Shown here: piece after piece, positions 12,350-23,700 of the stretch
Position numbering within the stretch: position 1 is the stretch's first letter
Layout: each line of letters starts with the position of its first letter
Assembly: GCA_003427395.1 (NCBI GenBank)
Contig: BFEA01000129.1
Coordinates: 2,197,018-2,255,616 of the forward strand
DNA: 58,599 nucleotides
Direction: 5' to 3'
Source of the DNA: Chara braunii
Taxonomy: Eukaryota; Streptophyta; Charophyceae; Charales; Characeae
Program-made: the position numbers and the translations under genes
Notes under the pieces: model-generated
The model's input: the letters and a program-made list of their open reading frames with translations, nothing else
What the model was told of the DNA's origin: nothing
Databases searched by the model: none

Positions 12350-12367
12350 ATACCCTTGTAAGGGTAT
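12350..12367. repeat. 18-bp near-palindrome shared by both arms
   Basis: ATACCCTTGTAAGGGTAT is an inverted repeat with a 2-base centre. Its exact reverse complement is at 30,979-30,996, at the inner edge of the recognisable arm homology. Confidence 0.8.
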
Positions 12368-12399
12368 TCACGCCGACAATGGGATGGCAATCAGTTCGT

Positions 12400-14095
12400 T
12401 AAAAGGCAATAATAAAGAGTACGGGGGAAAGTGGGTATCGATGATGACAAAACCAGCACCCACGAAGCCCGGACACCTTGTCTCGAGTGCAAAATAATAG
12501 TGTCCGCCGATCTTGGCGATGGCTTCCCATACGTCCCGCTCACATACACATGTCCTTTCCTCATTATACGAGAATGGTCACGATGAGGATACGGGAAGTC
12601 GACGCCCAGTCGGATTGGAGCAGTCGATCCACATGGCATTAAGCAAAGGTTGAGCGCGTGAGTCTACCTAATCTGTTTTTCAATCACAAAGTAAACAGTC
12701 ATAACGCTATGTGCTCCGTTGCCTTTCATCCATCTGACAAACTGATCCAAAAGAATGTGAGTTTTATCCAATCAAGACAATAATCATCATTCTTTGAACG
12801 AGTGGTGAGCATGCATTCACCTTATCTTAACGAAATTTTAGCTTAGTTAGCCCAATTGATGCATGTATGCCACAAATCTCACATACAAGAATCATCAGGA
12901 GACACATCAACAAAAAGAAAGGAAAAGAAAACCGATGAGATTGCTTGGCCCCTGGCCATGCAACCACTCTTACGCACACACCGTTCTTACTCAGGTTCTG
13001 ACGATCCCGACCGCCACGTACCAACCTCCATACCACAGCGATCGTCACCCGCCAACTCAACTTTTGCACCAACTTGCCCAGATCCCGCAGTCCGTCGCGG
13101 CCACATGGAGCACAACCTTGCATACACTGCAGTCAGCTGGTCAGGACTTTCCGACTTGCTACTTGCACATCACCTAGTCATAACATCCCAGAAGCTGGCA
13201 AATGGGTAGAGAGAGAGCCTTTCGAACGCGCTTGCGGGTTTTATAGTTGTGAAGAGGGGAATAGAAGATGGGGAAGAGTGGGGTGGAGATAGGAGGGGGT
13301 GAAGGGAGAGAGAGTTTGGATTAATCGCCAGGGGAAAGCCATATCGATCCCTGCGAGTTCCTTCGCAGCCAATCAGATCACAGTGTGCGGGGAGCAGCCT
13401 CCTTACACGATGTCACCTTACAACTCGAATATCCCGGGGGGAAGACCGCGGAGAGTAGTACAAAGCGGGACCAAGATCCAGACGAGAAGGAGTGGGGGAG
13501 AAGCGCGAAGGGAGGGGGGATGGAAGACAGTTACGGGGGAAGGAAGGACGCCGCGAAGAGGAGAAGGGGGAAAATGGCCTGGGTCATAGCGGGAAGGAGG
13601 GGAAGCTTGCATTCGTGGCGTGGGTACAAAAACGAAAAAGGCACCGAAACAATTACGTTTTGTTCATCTGAGTTCTAAAACTAATTCAAGATTGAAAAAT
13701 TCAAAAGCAATATCAGCGCACGAAATCCTGCTTCCTACAGAAAATTCACAGATCTATCTGGGGCGAGTGCGGGATCATCCATTTGCAATAAAGGGCACGT
13801 CAGCAGGATGAGCGCCCATAATCTCCGGATTTCCCAACTGCCGAACAAAATTCCTCGCACGCTCGCTAAGGCGCACGTAATTCCTACGTAGGTGCCTGGA
13901 TTGCTGAAAGGAAATTGCAAAGAAGTCCAAAAAGAAACATTGTCTTAGACGTGAGAGGGCCTAGTTGGCCTGCGATTCCATGCACTGAGGTGGTAGCAAA
14001 AAGAGAGATACCCCAAAAGCCCAAGAGAGATCCGAAAAATAGAAGCAGCAAAAACTCAGGCCTTCAGAAGATCGTTAGGGTATGGAAGCTGGTAC
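12400..14095. other. Uncharacterised sequence
   Basis: No frame here resembles a known family and no clear repeats were seen. Purine-rich stretches lie at 13,250-13,620. Confidence 0.5.
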
Positions 14096-14099
14096 GTCA

Positions 14100-14255
14100 C
14101 AGACTCTTCTCAATGCCGATCGGGGGATCCAGTAGACAGCCGGTAGCATGAGGGACCATGCCAACAGGACCAATCCCTGTGCCTCCCCTCAGGTCCCCTC
14201 CCCTACGAACATCAGCAGACTCTGCTCAATGCTGATCAGGGGATCTAGTGGTCTA
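14100..14255. repeat. Direct repeat, ~34 bp twice
   Basis: AGACTCTTCTCAATGCCGAT followed by CGGGGGATCCAGT (about 14,100-14,133) recurs as AGACTCTGCTCAATGCTGAT followed by CAGGGGATCTAGT (about 14,218-14,251), 118 bp apart. The pair belongs to the body of the neighbouring minus-strand SINE-like repeat. Confidence 0.7.
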
Positions 14256-14376
14256 TCTCGGGGTGGCAAGAGCCAACTTGAAGCATCCCCAGGATGGTAC
14301 ATGATCCCAATGGGGATTGAACACAAGACCTCCCGAATACCACTTGCGAGCTTTACCAACTGAGCTAGGCCGCTGG
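14215..14376 (-). repeat. tRNA-derived SINE (minus)
   Basis: On the minus strand CGGCCTAGCTCAGTTGGTAA is a good A box, and TTGTGTTCAATCCCC, about 40 bp later, a good B box. The anticodon stem and 3' acceptor side do not form, so I call a SINE and not a tRNA gene. Confidence 0.65.
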
Positions 14377-14399
14377 ATGCAGTGGATAATTCACATCAG

Positions 14400-15080
14400 G
14401 GCGTGGAGAAATATGAGAGGTGACTGGAGTAAGTAGGTTCAGGTCTTCAGGGATAGAGATCATGCATGGTACAACTACTACAACATTCATCGAAGTGAAA
14501 ATCAGGACCCGGAACCATACAAGCACTGCTCGCACCTTCTTTGGACATCAATCTTCCCAGTCAGCCCACGTCAACCATTATAAGCCTTCGTGGGTCCTTG
14601 GTTGCCGTCTAGCTCCTGTCAATCCATGTGAACCCCCTTTGCCTATCAACGGCTGCCACCCCACGTGCGTGGGGTGCTGAATAGATTATCCAGCCAGCGG
14701 TGGCCAATTTGCGTCCAAGTCTCGAAGAGTCTGGTGAGAAAGCCGGAGGCGGGAAGCAAATAACATCCTTCCTCTGGCACAAGTGGTTAATGGGGACCCC
14801 CACTTTCAGCTCCAGAATAACGGGTCAAAAACTGATATTAGGGTTTTGTTATAAATGGCATGAGAAGTTGTCTGAAAATTGAGGCCTCTGTTAACCGACC
14901 TCTCCCCTCTGGCCCACATCGAGCCCAGACAGGACCGAACTGTCATCCTAGGAAGTGTGACCTAGCCTAAACTATGTCAAGTGCATTCATTTATAAGATC
15001 TTAGCTCAAAAAGATCACGAGATTCGCGACTTGCAAAGGAAAATCAAACCAACTCAAACGACAAAAGATTGCACAGACAG
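14400..15080. other. Uncharacterised sequence
   Basis: No gene recognised. A short plus-strand phrase near 15,003-15,050 (ILAQKDHEIRDLQRKI) looks like a coiled-coil coding relic, but no longer frame supports it. Confidence 0.35.
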
Positions 15081-15084
15081 AACA

Positions 15085-15638
15085 GGATTCAATAGCATTC
15101 AGTCACACAACCATCCAGTATGGGCATAAGTTTGTGATGCAGCATCTGACGTGTTCAGCCGACCAACATTTGAGAGCGACATCACACACAAAACAGGACT
15201 CAATGACCACCGGAGATTGTTGGCCTGGGCCTCCGGGCTGGTTGTGGAATTCTTTCCAGCCTGCACCGGGTGTTACAAGGTTGGGTGCTGCTCCCTGCAC
15301 AGAGCAGAGATAGGTAGGTGTAGAGTCTGTAGACCCATAATCTTAGGATGGCTTAACCTTGGCTAATGAATTTAAGCTTTAACCCTGGTCCCATAGGTGG
15401 GTAATGTGTAGTCCTCGGATCCTTACCCTCTTTTCTCCTTCGAAACATAGATCTAGGTTCCTTGCCGGTTGGGTTGCCGTGCCCCTTGCAGGTCCGGAAG
15501 GTGGGTAGACCAGGTTGAGTACACAGCCCGAGGTGGGTAGTGTTAGATGGAAAAATAATAAAATATTGAGAGAAGAAAATAGCACAGTAAATGCAGCTGT
15601 CCCCGGATATGAGGAGAAGACAGCCTGCACTTTTATTC

Positions 15639-15671
<33 letters not shown>

Positions 15672-15945
15672 AGGAGTTAAAGGACTCGATGACATTCAAT
15701 GACACAACCATCCATCATGGGCATCCATTTGTGATGCATCCGAGAGTGACATGTCATGCCTCCGTCTAATCTGTCCTGTCTACCACCCATCCCACAGAAA
15801 GAACAGAAATCAACAACATTCAGTCACACAACCATCCATCATTAGCTTTCATTTGTGATGCAGGCACCTACCCGATCATCTGACCGACATTTGAGAGCCG
15901 CATACCACGCCTCCGTGTAATCTGTCTTGTCTACCACCAATGTCA
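15085..15945. repeat. Three ~110-130 bp tandem units split by a retroposon
   Basis: The phrase CATTCA(G/A)TCACACAACCATCCA followed by TTTGTGATGCA occurs near 15,097, 15,695 and 15,817. Two of the units also share GACATTTGAGAG (near 15,167 and 15,888) and GCCTCCGT-TAATCTGT. The first two units are separated by the element at 15,208-15,669. Confidence 0.75.
15208..15669 (+). mobile_element. Poly-A-tailed retroposon, copy 2 of dispersed repeat
   Basis: This sequence is homologous to 5,375-5,740, ends in a 28-base A run (15,642-15,669) and lies between imperfect 13-bp repeats AGGACTC(A/G)ATGAC at 15,195-15,207 and 15,681-15,693. A poly-A tail plus a long target duplication points to LINE-driven retroposition on the plus strand. 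Eleven unexplained bases separate the tail from the right-hand repeat. No ORF is recognisable. Confidence 0.6.
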
Positions 15946-15959
15946 TCACCCTAGAGTCT

Positions 15960-16420
15960 GAGTTGCCTTGAACGCCTCTAGCAATGCCATATGAATCTTA
16001 GTCAAAACTCGTACATGTCATCAGTGCATCCCACACTGCGGTTCGTACTTGGATTTTGATGGCTTTTTGTTGAATCAGTCTCGCAGCTATGGCTTCCTCC
16101 TTGTTCGTTGCTGAAGAAGAAGTCTTGTAGGTCAACCCTTCTTTCCTTGGAGGCCTTCCACATGTCAAAACCTCCTTCCACTCCATTCCTCTCATCACAA
16201 TCGCTTCCCTCTTCATCTCGGCACCCTAATCGCCTCAATCCCACGCTAATCCGATCTTTAATTTCAACTCCCAATACGGATTTAGGGTTGATAAAGCTAC
16301 ATAACTTCTTGTCACCCCACTTTGACTCTCTGGAGCCATCACCCAAGTTCGACTTGGCCTAATCAAGGTCGACGGTAGCTTGATGCATTCATGTTCCAAA
16401 ACTCAGATGTGTGACAATGC
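15960..16420. other. Uncharacterised sequence
   Basis: A minus-strand frame of 114 codons (16,346-16,002) has mixed, protein-like composition, but I do not recognise a family. It could be chance. Confidence 0.3.
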
Positions 16421-16424
16421 CATT

Positions 16425-16695
16425 CAACAACAACAACAACAACAACAACACAACAACAAAAGAAGAAGAAGAAGAAAAAGAAGAAGAAGAAGAAGATGAA
16501 GAAGAAGAAGAAGAAGAAAAAGGAGGAGGAGGAGGAGGAGGAGGGGGAGAAGCAGAAGGAGGAGGAGNAGAAGGAGGAGGAGGAGGAGGAGGAGGAGGAG
16601 AAGGAGGAGGAGGAGGAGGAGGAGAAGGAGAAGGAGGAGGAGAAGGAGGAGAAGGAGGAGAAGGAGGAGGAGGAGGAGGAGAAGAAGGAGGAGGA

Positions 16696-16737
<42 letters not shown>
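16425..16737. repeat. Compound trinucleotide microsatellite
   Basis: Successive blocks of AAC, GAA, GGA and AAT repeats, with one ambiguous base at 16,567. The long open frames across it only reflect the triplet period. Confidence 0.97.
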
Positions 16738-16740
<3 letters not shown>

Positions 16741-17249
16741 GAAGAAGAAGAATAAGCATGATAATAATAATGATTGCCAGGTTGGCATCACAGCGGATAG
16801 TACTGGAAATACCTGTTTCCCATTGAATTGGACTGGAAGGAAGAACAACCCTCGAGTCTCTGCTGTGACCTGCAAGCACAAACACCATGGAAGGCATCCC
16901 TTTACAGGCTCCTCCGATTTCTCATGTGCTCATAGAGTCTGACCAAGGACTTTATCAAACTTAAAAGGGGGTGCCAAATTGCCCTCAGCCGGTGCAATCC
17001 CTCCATCCTAAGCTGGGCATGATGGTGGTGACTCCGCTCACTTCCCTTGGCTGCAAGCTTCTTCACTTAGTCTATTACAGGAGTTACAATGTCTGATCCT
17101 CCTCCCTAAGTTTCGTCCTCTCTCCTCTGAGGTAACCGCTGTCTGTCGCATGGAATAGATCGGTGAACGAATACCCGTGAAATGAACGATCAGAAGCATC
17201 CATTGTCTAGGCATGGCTTTCTGCCTGTCCAAGTGAGTTTGTAAGCATC

Positions 17250-19421
17250 TTATGTGCGTCTGTGTCTTTTTGTAGCCTGGACTTCGTTTGCTTCACCATC
17301 AACCTCGCCACTTCGAGTGTCCACACAAGCTGCTGCAATATGCCGTTCACCCGCGTATGCTCCACCACGATGACCATCCTCCCTGAGACGCCTCTCGGAA
17401 CTGAAGTTTTCTGGTGCCGGACAATCAATGACATGCCGGTCGCTGAAGGAGTGCTCATGACATGGCCGATCCATTGCATACATCTCCTTAATCTTCCGTT
17501 TCGCCGTTTCCAGTGTCTTTACAAACACACTTCTCTCAGCCTCCAACAGATGGATCCTCTCTGCTTTCACTCTAGCATCCTCTTCAAACTCCTTTATGTC
17601 CTTCTCACATCTCCTTTGCATATCGACCTCCTTGTCCAACCTCTCTTTCAGCTCTCCATTCTTCAGCTTGGAGACGCTGAGCGCCTCAACCAATGCTTTC
17701 CTCTCTGCTTCCAGCTCACTAATCCTCTCGTCTTTCACTCTGCCTTCCTGTTCAAGCTCTGCTCTGGACTCATCTGACATCAGCCTTGCAATCACTTTTT
17801 CCAACTCTCCGATCCTCTGCTCATACATTATCAACTTATCTGCCAGTTCTCTCCTCTCTGCTTCTTGCCCGCTTATTCTCGCAGCCATACGTATCACTTT
17901 CTGTTCCAACTCCGCGCTGGATCTATCCGACGTTTCCCGCAGATCCACATCCCTTTCCGTTGTAGCTTCGAACTCGACGATTTTTTGCATCGCGCCGGTT
18001 TCTTCACGCTCCGCCTTAGATTTATCTGACACTTGTCGCTTGTTTCCCTCATTTCCTAACGTGCCCTCCAACTCCGTTTTCCTCCGCTCGGGCATCGTCA
18101 AATCCTCTTGAGCTGACTGGCAAAGAAACTGGCGCTTACCTGTCAATATCTTAAGCTTTCTCTCATGTTCTGCAGTTGTTCCATCAACCCATCTCACGTG
18201 TTGTGCTCTCACATTCTGTATGAATGTGACCTCTAGCATGAGGATTCTTCCTTGGCCCACAAGAGCAAGGTCATCATCACATCGTGCGGAAGAAGTCATG
18301 CTTGTCAAGTGCTGCACTCCGCTAGAATAGAACCGAAGTGGTGTGTAGTTCAACTCATTCCAAACTCCAATGGTCCCGTTACTGTCTGCAGCAAAGATGC
18401 ATGGCACGTTTTGATGAAAGAAGGCTGAACAGATGAAGTGCAAGCGATCATGATGTTTCAAGTCGGCCACACAAGCACCTGTCGTGTAGTCCCACACCCG
18501 TATGTAGCCACAAGATCCGCCTGCGATGAGATGGGACGTACGGATATCGTTGCAGAATCGGAAATTTTGAATATGCTGATGCCCCGCAATCGTTTTGGTT
18601 GGTGTATTTGCCCCTATATTCCACACCTTGATCTCCCCTCCGTTAGACAGACTTGCAAATATGTCCGGCTTGAGCGGATGAAATGCCACCATCCTCGCTC
18701 CAAACGCATGGCCACTCAATACTGTTCTATCTCCACATACACCTTGGAGTGGTTTGCATGGTGTGGTTCCCAAACTCCGTAGCTCAACATTATCTTCTGG
18801 CAAACAAGAACACATCAGCAGATATGGCAGGAATGGATGGACGGCTATGTCCACCACTTGACCGATACACTTTTCTACGGCTACCAATGCCTTCGTGAAC
18901 TTCAAACCCACGACCTCATACCGATACAGAATTAACGATTCCCCTGCCAATAGCACAATCCAATCCTTCTTCGGGAAAAATCTTCCGAACGTATATTGCC
19001 CCCCGTACTTCCGCTTGGCCGTTTCTCTGGCGAAACATCTGTCGAGTTCATAGTCCCAAATTTCAAGGATTTTTTTATTATTTACAAGTAGCAACCATGG
19101 CTTGTCGTGGTGCATGTCAATGCACGGCCACGTCATGCCTTCTTCTGTGCTCAATCGTCTTCTTCTCCGCCACTTCGGAACATAGGCAACTACTTGTGGA
19201 CCTTCCCCACTCCATTGGCAACAGTTACTTTCCCTCCCGGTGTTTGGGTTGTTGGCCATCATGTCAGGCGCGAGAATGGAGCTCGAAGATTTTGCAGCCA
19301 CCGTTTCAGCACCGTCCATGCCCTTAGATTCTCTGCTGGATCGCCAGAAGTTTTTGCACCAGCACATTCCAGTTACGATATCAATCCTCGTGCCCATTGG
19401 CAGAATCAGAAGCTGAAGCAT
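17250..19421 (-). CDS. WD40-repeat and coiled-coil protein (beta'-COP-like propeller)
   Basis: A single uninterrupted frame of 723 codons ends at TAA (17,252-17,250). The ATG at 19,421 follows a good 3' splice site (T-rich tract then AACAG) directly in front of it, so this is probably the last exon and the 16 in-frame codons upstream are intron. If translation starts here, a second candidate is the ATG of MDGAET, 34 codons on. The N-terminal half has WD-type blades: PWLLLVNNKKILEIWDYE, then IKVWNI, IRVWDY and IGVWNE, each preceded by family-like phrases (MVAFHPLKPDIFASLSNG; SHLIAGGSCGYIRVWDY). The first blade resembles the propeller of coatomer beta'. The C-terminal third is a long charged coiled coil of repeated ELEAERKAL-type heptads, with a basic end (TKRHRRT). 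No catalytic domain is seen; a scaffold role is inference. It lies between the arms of the inverted repeat, and a gypsy element has inserted about 250 bp upstream of this exon, possibly in its intron. Confidence 0.8.
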   Translation of the reverse strand: MLQLLILPMGTRIDIVTGMCWCKNFWRSSRESKGMDGAETVAAKSSSSILAPDMMANNPNTGRESNCCQWSGEGPQVVAYVPKWRRRRRLSTEEGMTWPCIDMHHDKPWLLLVNNKKILEIWDYELDRCFARETAKRKYGGQYTFGRFFPKKDWIVLLAGESLILYRYEVVGLKFTKALVAVEKCIGQVVDIAVHPFLPYLLMCSCLPEDNVELRSLGTTPCKPLQGVCGDRTVLSGHAFGARMVAFHPLKPDIFASLSNGGEIKVWNIGANTPTKTIAGHQHIQNFRFCNDIRTSHLIAGGSCGYIRVWDYTTGACVADLKHHDRLHFICSAFFHQNVPCIFAADSNGTIGVWNELNYTPLRFYSSGVQHLTSMTSSARCDDDLALVGQGRILMLEVTFIQNVRAQHVRWVDGTTAEHERKLKILTGKRQFLCQSAQEDLTMPERRKTELEGTLGNEGNKRQVSDKSKAEREETGAMQKIVEFEATTERDVDLRETSDRSSAELEQKVIRMAARISGQEAERRELADKLIMYEQRIGELEKVIARLMSDESRAELEQEGRVKDERISELEAERKALVEALSVSKLKNGELKERLDKEVDMQRRCEKDIKEFEEDARVKAERIHLLEAERSVFVKTLETAKRKIKEMYAMDRPCHEHSFSDRHVIDCPAPENFSSERRLREDGHRGGAYAGERHIAAACVDTRSGEVDGEANEVQATKRHRRT

Positions 19422-19434
19422 CTGTTTAACAATT
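19422..19434 (-). other. Predicted 3' splice site upstream of the WD40 exon
   Basis: On the minus strand, T-rich sequence and GTTAAACAG directly precede the ATG at 19,421. This suggests an upstream exon that would lie beyond the gypsy insertion. Confidence 0.5.
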
Positions 19435-19592
19435 AATAAAAAACAATAATAATATAATAGCTTCCGCATGCATCAAAAAGTCATGACAGTTACAAATTTG
19501 GTCATATATAATTCCTTTGGCTGCAGAAAGAAAGACTCAAGAAAGGAGAAACAGACACACTGCTTGAAGCCTGAAGAAGGCTTAGCCAACTG

Positions 19593-19667
19593 GAGTCTTC
19601 CCCCAAATACAACGCACTGTGATTGTAGCTGAATTTGGGCTAAATATTACAGCTATAATGACCGTAC
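19593..19667. mobile_element. MITE-like TIR element, copy 3, left part
   Basis: GTCTTCCCCCAAATACAAC matches the left TIR of the elements at 4,661 and 4,953. The interior (GGGCTAAATATTACAG-TATAATGACC) also resembles them. The element stops at the gypsy target site and resumes at 29,005. Confidence 0.75.
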
Positions 19668-20687
19668 TGCTACGATCCTGGTCATTCCCAAAGTGCAAAT
19701 TCACAATGAAAGACAATGCCACCCAATTGCGAAAGAAATAAAAGCACTTCCAAAAAGATAGAGACCAAAGAAGAGAGAGAGAGAGAAGAAGAAGAAGGAG
19801 AAGAAGAAGAAGATGTACACCAGCAAGACCAATGACCAATTACCCTTTCTCTCCACCTTCCTCCTCCTCCTTCACTTCGCCAATCTTATTCTTCTTCCAA
19901 TAATAATAATAACAATGAGTGGATGAACCAGAATCAATATCCGAAGTTCCCCCCTTGCTGCTGACACAACTATAGGTCCACCATAGCTATGGCTCTTCCC
20001 CCTTCTTCCTCCTCTCACATGCCTAGGCTATGGCGGGCTACTGAGGGCTCTGCCCTCCTGTGCAAAGGACAACACAAAGCAGTTATGTCGCTGCACTCCT
20101 GTCCAAATGACAACCCAAAGCAGCTATGCCGCTGCTCACTAAGCCGCCATGCCTGACTCTGCCTCGAGCTTCCTTGGTGCGGCACTACCCCAACTGGGGC
20201 CTTCCAGATGCAGCACCCAACAAGGTGATGAAGATGGTGTCCACCATACCCAGGTAGGTACCTCGCCACTCTCTTCCTTCGCCCCCTTCCTCCTCCTCCT
20301 CAGGCTGGGCTGCTCGCCATAGCCAGGCTGGACGCCCAGCTGCTCGTCACCTCCAGCAGTGCTTCCCAAGTCCAGCGCTTGGCTCCAGCACCATGTTGCC
20401 AATCCTTGCATACCGCAAACGAGGAGGAGCTACTTGCTCCTCCAGGAGATATAGTGGCCTACTGGCCTCCTGTGCGGCGAGTTCCTAGGGCCGAGCGGCC
20501 TCCCAACAACCGGTACCTCCTCCCTTTCGGAGGGAAACATCATTGCAGGCTCTGCTATCGTCCCGACAGGCCCTAGACTCAGGCTACTTGGACTGGTACC
20601 TGCCTACCTCTAACCTACCGCTACTGGGTCTCTACAAATCCCATAAATCAGCGGTGTTCTCAGTCTGTGTTCTGGCGGGTCATTACG
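19668..20687 (-). repeat. 3' LTR of the gypsy element (1,020 bp)
   Basis: It aligns with 27,626-29,000 but lacks about 350 bp present there (the part at about 28,600-28,955). Its first dinucleotide on the minus strand is CG, not TG. It contains a GAA/GA tract near 19,770-19,810. Confidence 0.92.
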
Positions 20688-20700
20688 CTACCCCCCTCTC
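20688..20700 (-). other. Polypurine tract
   Basis: GAGAGGGGGGTAG directly precedes the 3' LTR on the minus strand. The same tract precedes the LTR at 55,783. It would prime plus-strand DNA synthesis. Confidence 0.9.
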
Positions 20701-20728
20701 AAGAGCGAGGTCCCTTCGAGCAAGTAAC

Positions 20729-23700
20729 TCATTCAGAGTCGGCACAAAATGCGTCGTAGGCGTAAATCAGAAAGAGAGTTTTAGTATAACTGTGAGGAGT
20801 GAGTGCTACAGAAAACTTAGCAGTCCGTCCGTCGGCGATCCGTCGTTCATAAGAGTTAACCACACGGGGAGCATTTTTTAGCAGCTCTTTTTGGTCGATC
20901 CAGTATAACTCGTTCAACGGGTGATAAAGGAAGTGAACTTTGTACTGTATGTTCCTCCCTCTTCCTTCATGGGAAACAATTTTGTCTATTTCGAGGCCAG
21001 CGTTAATAGGACGAGGTGTCATAGGATCTCGGAAGGGAAAAGTCTCATCAATTGTGTGTGGAAACAATTTGGACGCTTGAAAGACCGGATACGTCCGCAG
21101 GTGAGGAGGCACGTCGATCACATATGAAGGACCAAAATCATCCCCTACCACGTTTAGAACTTGCCAAGGGCCATAGTATAGTGAAAGAAGCTTTCGTGAT
21201 ACACCCTCTTCATCAGAAAACTTGGACATTTTGACCAAGACATAACTTCCTACTTCGAAGTTCCCTTCTTTGCGCGACTTGTTAGCATGTTTGATCATGG
21301 CATGTTGATACTTGTTCATCACTGCGATAGCAGCTTTGAGCAAGCGTGCATACTTGGAATTGTAACCAAGCATGCCAGGCGTCAGACCAGGTGACCGATC
21401 GGGGAACATATAGGAAAGCTGATTGCGCATCTACCAACCATAGTGCAACTGATTTGGTGTCACGCCAGTTGCAGAGTGAATGGAGATGTTATACAACCCC
21501 TTTACTTTGTGTAGCTCCTTATCCCACGTGTTCTGATCGGGAACAATTAACGCACCAAGTAGATGAATGACAGTTTGGTTGATTTCCTCGGCCAACCAAT
21601 TGGCTTCGAGGTGTCGACTAGAAGTCATGTTGAGTTTAATGTCGTAGATTTGAGAGGTGAAGTCCTTCCAATCTTGACTAATGAACCTGGTGTCCCGATC
21701 ACTCAGGAGAGTTTTCGGGGGTCCATACTGCAAAATGTACAGCTGGTGAAATTCTTCGATCATAAGCTCAATTGGTGCATGAGGAGGTAGAGGAATCAAA
21801 TTCAGAAATTTGGAAAAACGATCCACGATGACCATGACTTGTGAATGTCCTCCCTCGCTCACCTTCCTCATGTCTATGAAATCGATAGAGACCGACTCAC
21901 CGGGTTGATCAGGAATGGGAAGGGGTTTCAACAGGCTATAAGGCTTATGCCTATGGACCTTGATTCTTTGACAGACTTAACATTCAGCAATAAATTTATG
22001 AGCAGATCCCTTCATTCTTGGTTAATCAAACTGCTGCAGAAGACTTCTGTAAGTCTTCTCAAAGCCGAAGTGACCACTTCGACCATGTGCCAAATCCAAG
22101 AAATGAGTCCGGAGAGGCGCATGGTTGGGTACACAAACGATCAAACTTCCCACACCGGCGGAATACAAGACCCTCGCACTCGTGAAAATCAGGCTCACTG
22201 CTAGGGTCAGCCTTGAGCTGCTCAAGGATGGGATTGGTAGTCTATTCAACCAGATCCTCCTCCAGTTTCTTCCGGAGGTCATATGAGCTCACAAGGCAAG
22301 TCAAAAACTCAGGATGGCGCGACAAAGCATCAGCAACACGATAATAACAACCCTTCTTGTGTTTCAGTTCAAAATTATAGACATCAATGTCATGCAGCCA
22401 ACGAGTCAATGTCGGGGAGAGATTAGTTTGCATCTTGATCCACTACAAGGTCTGACGATCGGAGTAGATCTTGAAGTGGCGACCCAAGAGGTAGTGCTTC
22501 CAATGTGTGCGCGCCTCTCGCAACGCATAGAGCTCACGCATATATGTGGAGGTAACTACCTTGTGGCTGGGCATGCGTTTGCTGTAATACTCGAGTGGGC
22601 GCAGACCATCGCCATCATTTTGTTGCAGCATTGCACCAATCCCATGTTGTCTCGCGTCCATAGTGACTACGAACGTGAGGTTGGGATCCACAATGCAGAG
22701 CACATGATGACTTACCAAAACCTCTTTCAAGTTTTGAAACGCAATCTCGCATTTCTCACACCATGCATAGGCAACATTTTTGCTTGTTAGTATCGAGAGT
22801 GGGTGAGGAATAACATAAAATTTGGGCACAAACTCCCGGTAATACGAAGCCAAACCAAGAAAAGAACGCACTTCGCGTACGTTCGCCGGTTGAGGCCACT
22901 TTCGTATGACCTCAACCTTGGTTGCCTCCGACTCAAGGCCGTTTGCAGACAACCGGTGCCCAAGATAGATGACGTTGTCCCTTCCAAACTCAGATTTCTC
23001 TAAGTTGAGGTGCAGTTGTGCCTCCTGGAGGACCTGCAAAACCTCGTCAAGGTGCTTGACGTGCTTTCCCATAGACTTGTTGAAAATCAGGATGTCGTCA
23101 AGGTAAACGACAACAAACCTGTTGAGCTGATGGCGGACAACCTTATTCATGAGATACTAAAACGTGGCTGGTGCATTCGTAAGACCGAAGGGAATAACGA
23201 TGAATTGTATAGCCCATCGCGTGTTTTGAATGCAGTTTTGTGCTGGTCGCTTGAATCAACTTCAATCTGGTGGTAGCCCGACTTGAGGTCGATCTTGGAG
23301 AACACCTTGCACCTACCTGCCGCATCTAGCAGATCATCTATGTGAGGCAAAGGATAAGCATTCTTTCTGGTGGTCCGATTTAGGCCACGATAGTCAATAC
23401 ACATTCGAAGTTTGCCTCCTTTCGGCACAAACATGACAGGTGCACCGAACTCAGACTCACTAGGCCTAATCCATCCACGCTCAATCATATCGTCAATTTG
23501 TCTCCTCAACTCCTCCAACTCGCCTTGCCCCATACGATAGACGCAACCCTTTGGAGGAACACTCCCTTCTATTATCTCGCTCTTGTGTTTAACCGGATGC
23601 TCGGGGACTCCACGAGGCTCAGCCAAAACTTTCAGGAAATCAATCTAATAGACGGCGAATGTTTGTTGGGACTTCCAATGGAGGATCATCATCATCAGGA

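Larger units (their letters stand above)
5880..12400 (-). repeat. Left arm of a large inverted repeat
   Basis: Read as reverse complement, this arm matches about 30,960-37,220 block by block in the same order. Checked matches: satellite-like units at 5,900-7,500; GAACATCTAAAGCAACTACC near 7,655 against the complement of about 36,440; the motif array at 7,857-8,660; ACCGATTGCGGGAG near 8,955 against 35,216; GGGGCCCTC near 9,145 against 35,020; GAGCACAAGGGGTGTGCTC near 9,355 against 34,783; GTGGAAGATTCATCCTCATTT near 10,475 against 33,823; CGCTCGTCGGACTT-like sequence near 11,175 against 32,552; a SINE head near 11,605 against 32,148; and an 18-bp near-palindrome at 12,350 against 30,979. Identity varies and is best in the AT-rich outer half. 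Ends are approximate. I see no intact gene in it. Confidence 0.85.

Noticed and set aside
14215-14376. Functional tRNA gene
   Set aside because: A and B boxes are good, but the anticodon and acceptor stems do not pair and a SINE-like body with direct repeats follows.
16363-16942. Long frames rich in Glu/Gly or Ser/Leu/Phe
   Set aside because: They are read-outs of the trinucleotide microsatellite in all frames, with no non-repeat protein sequence.
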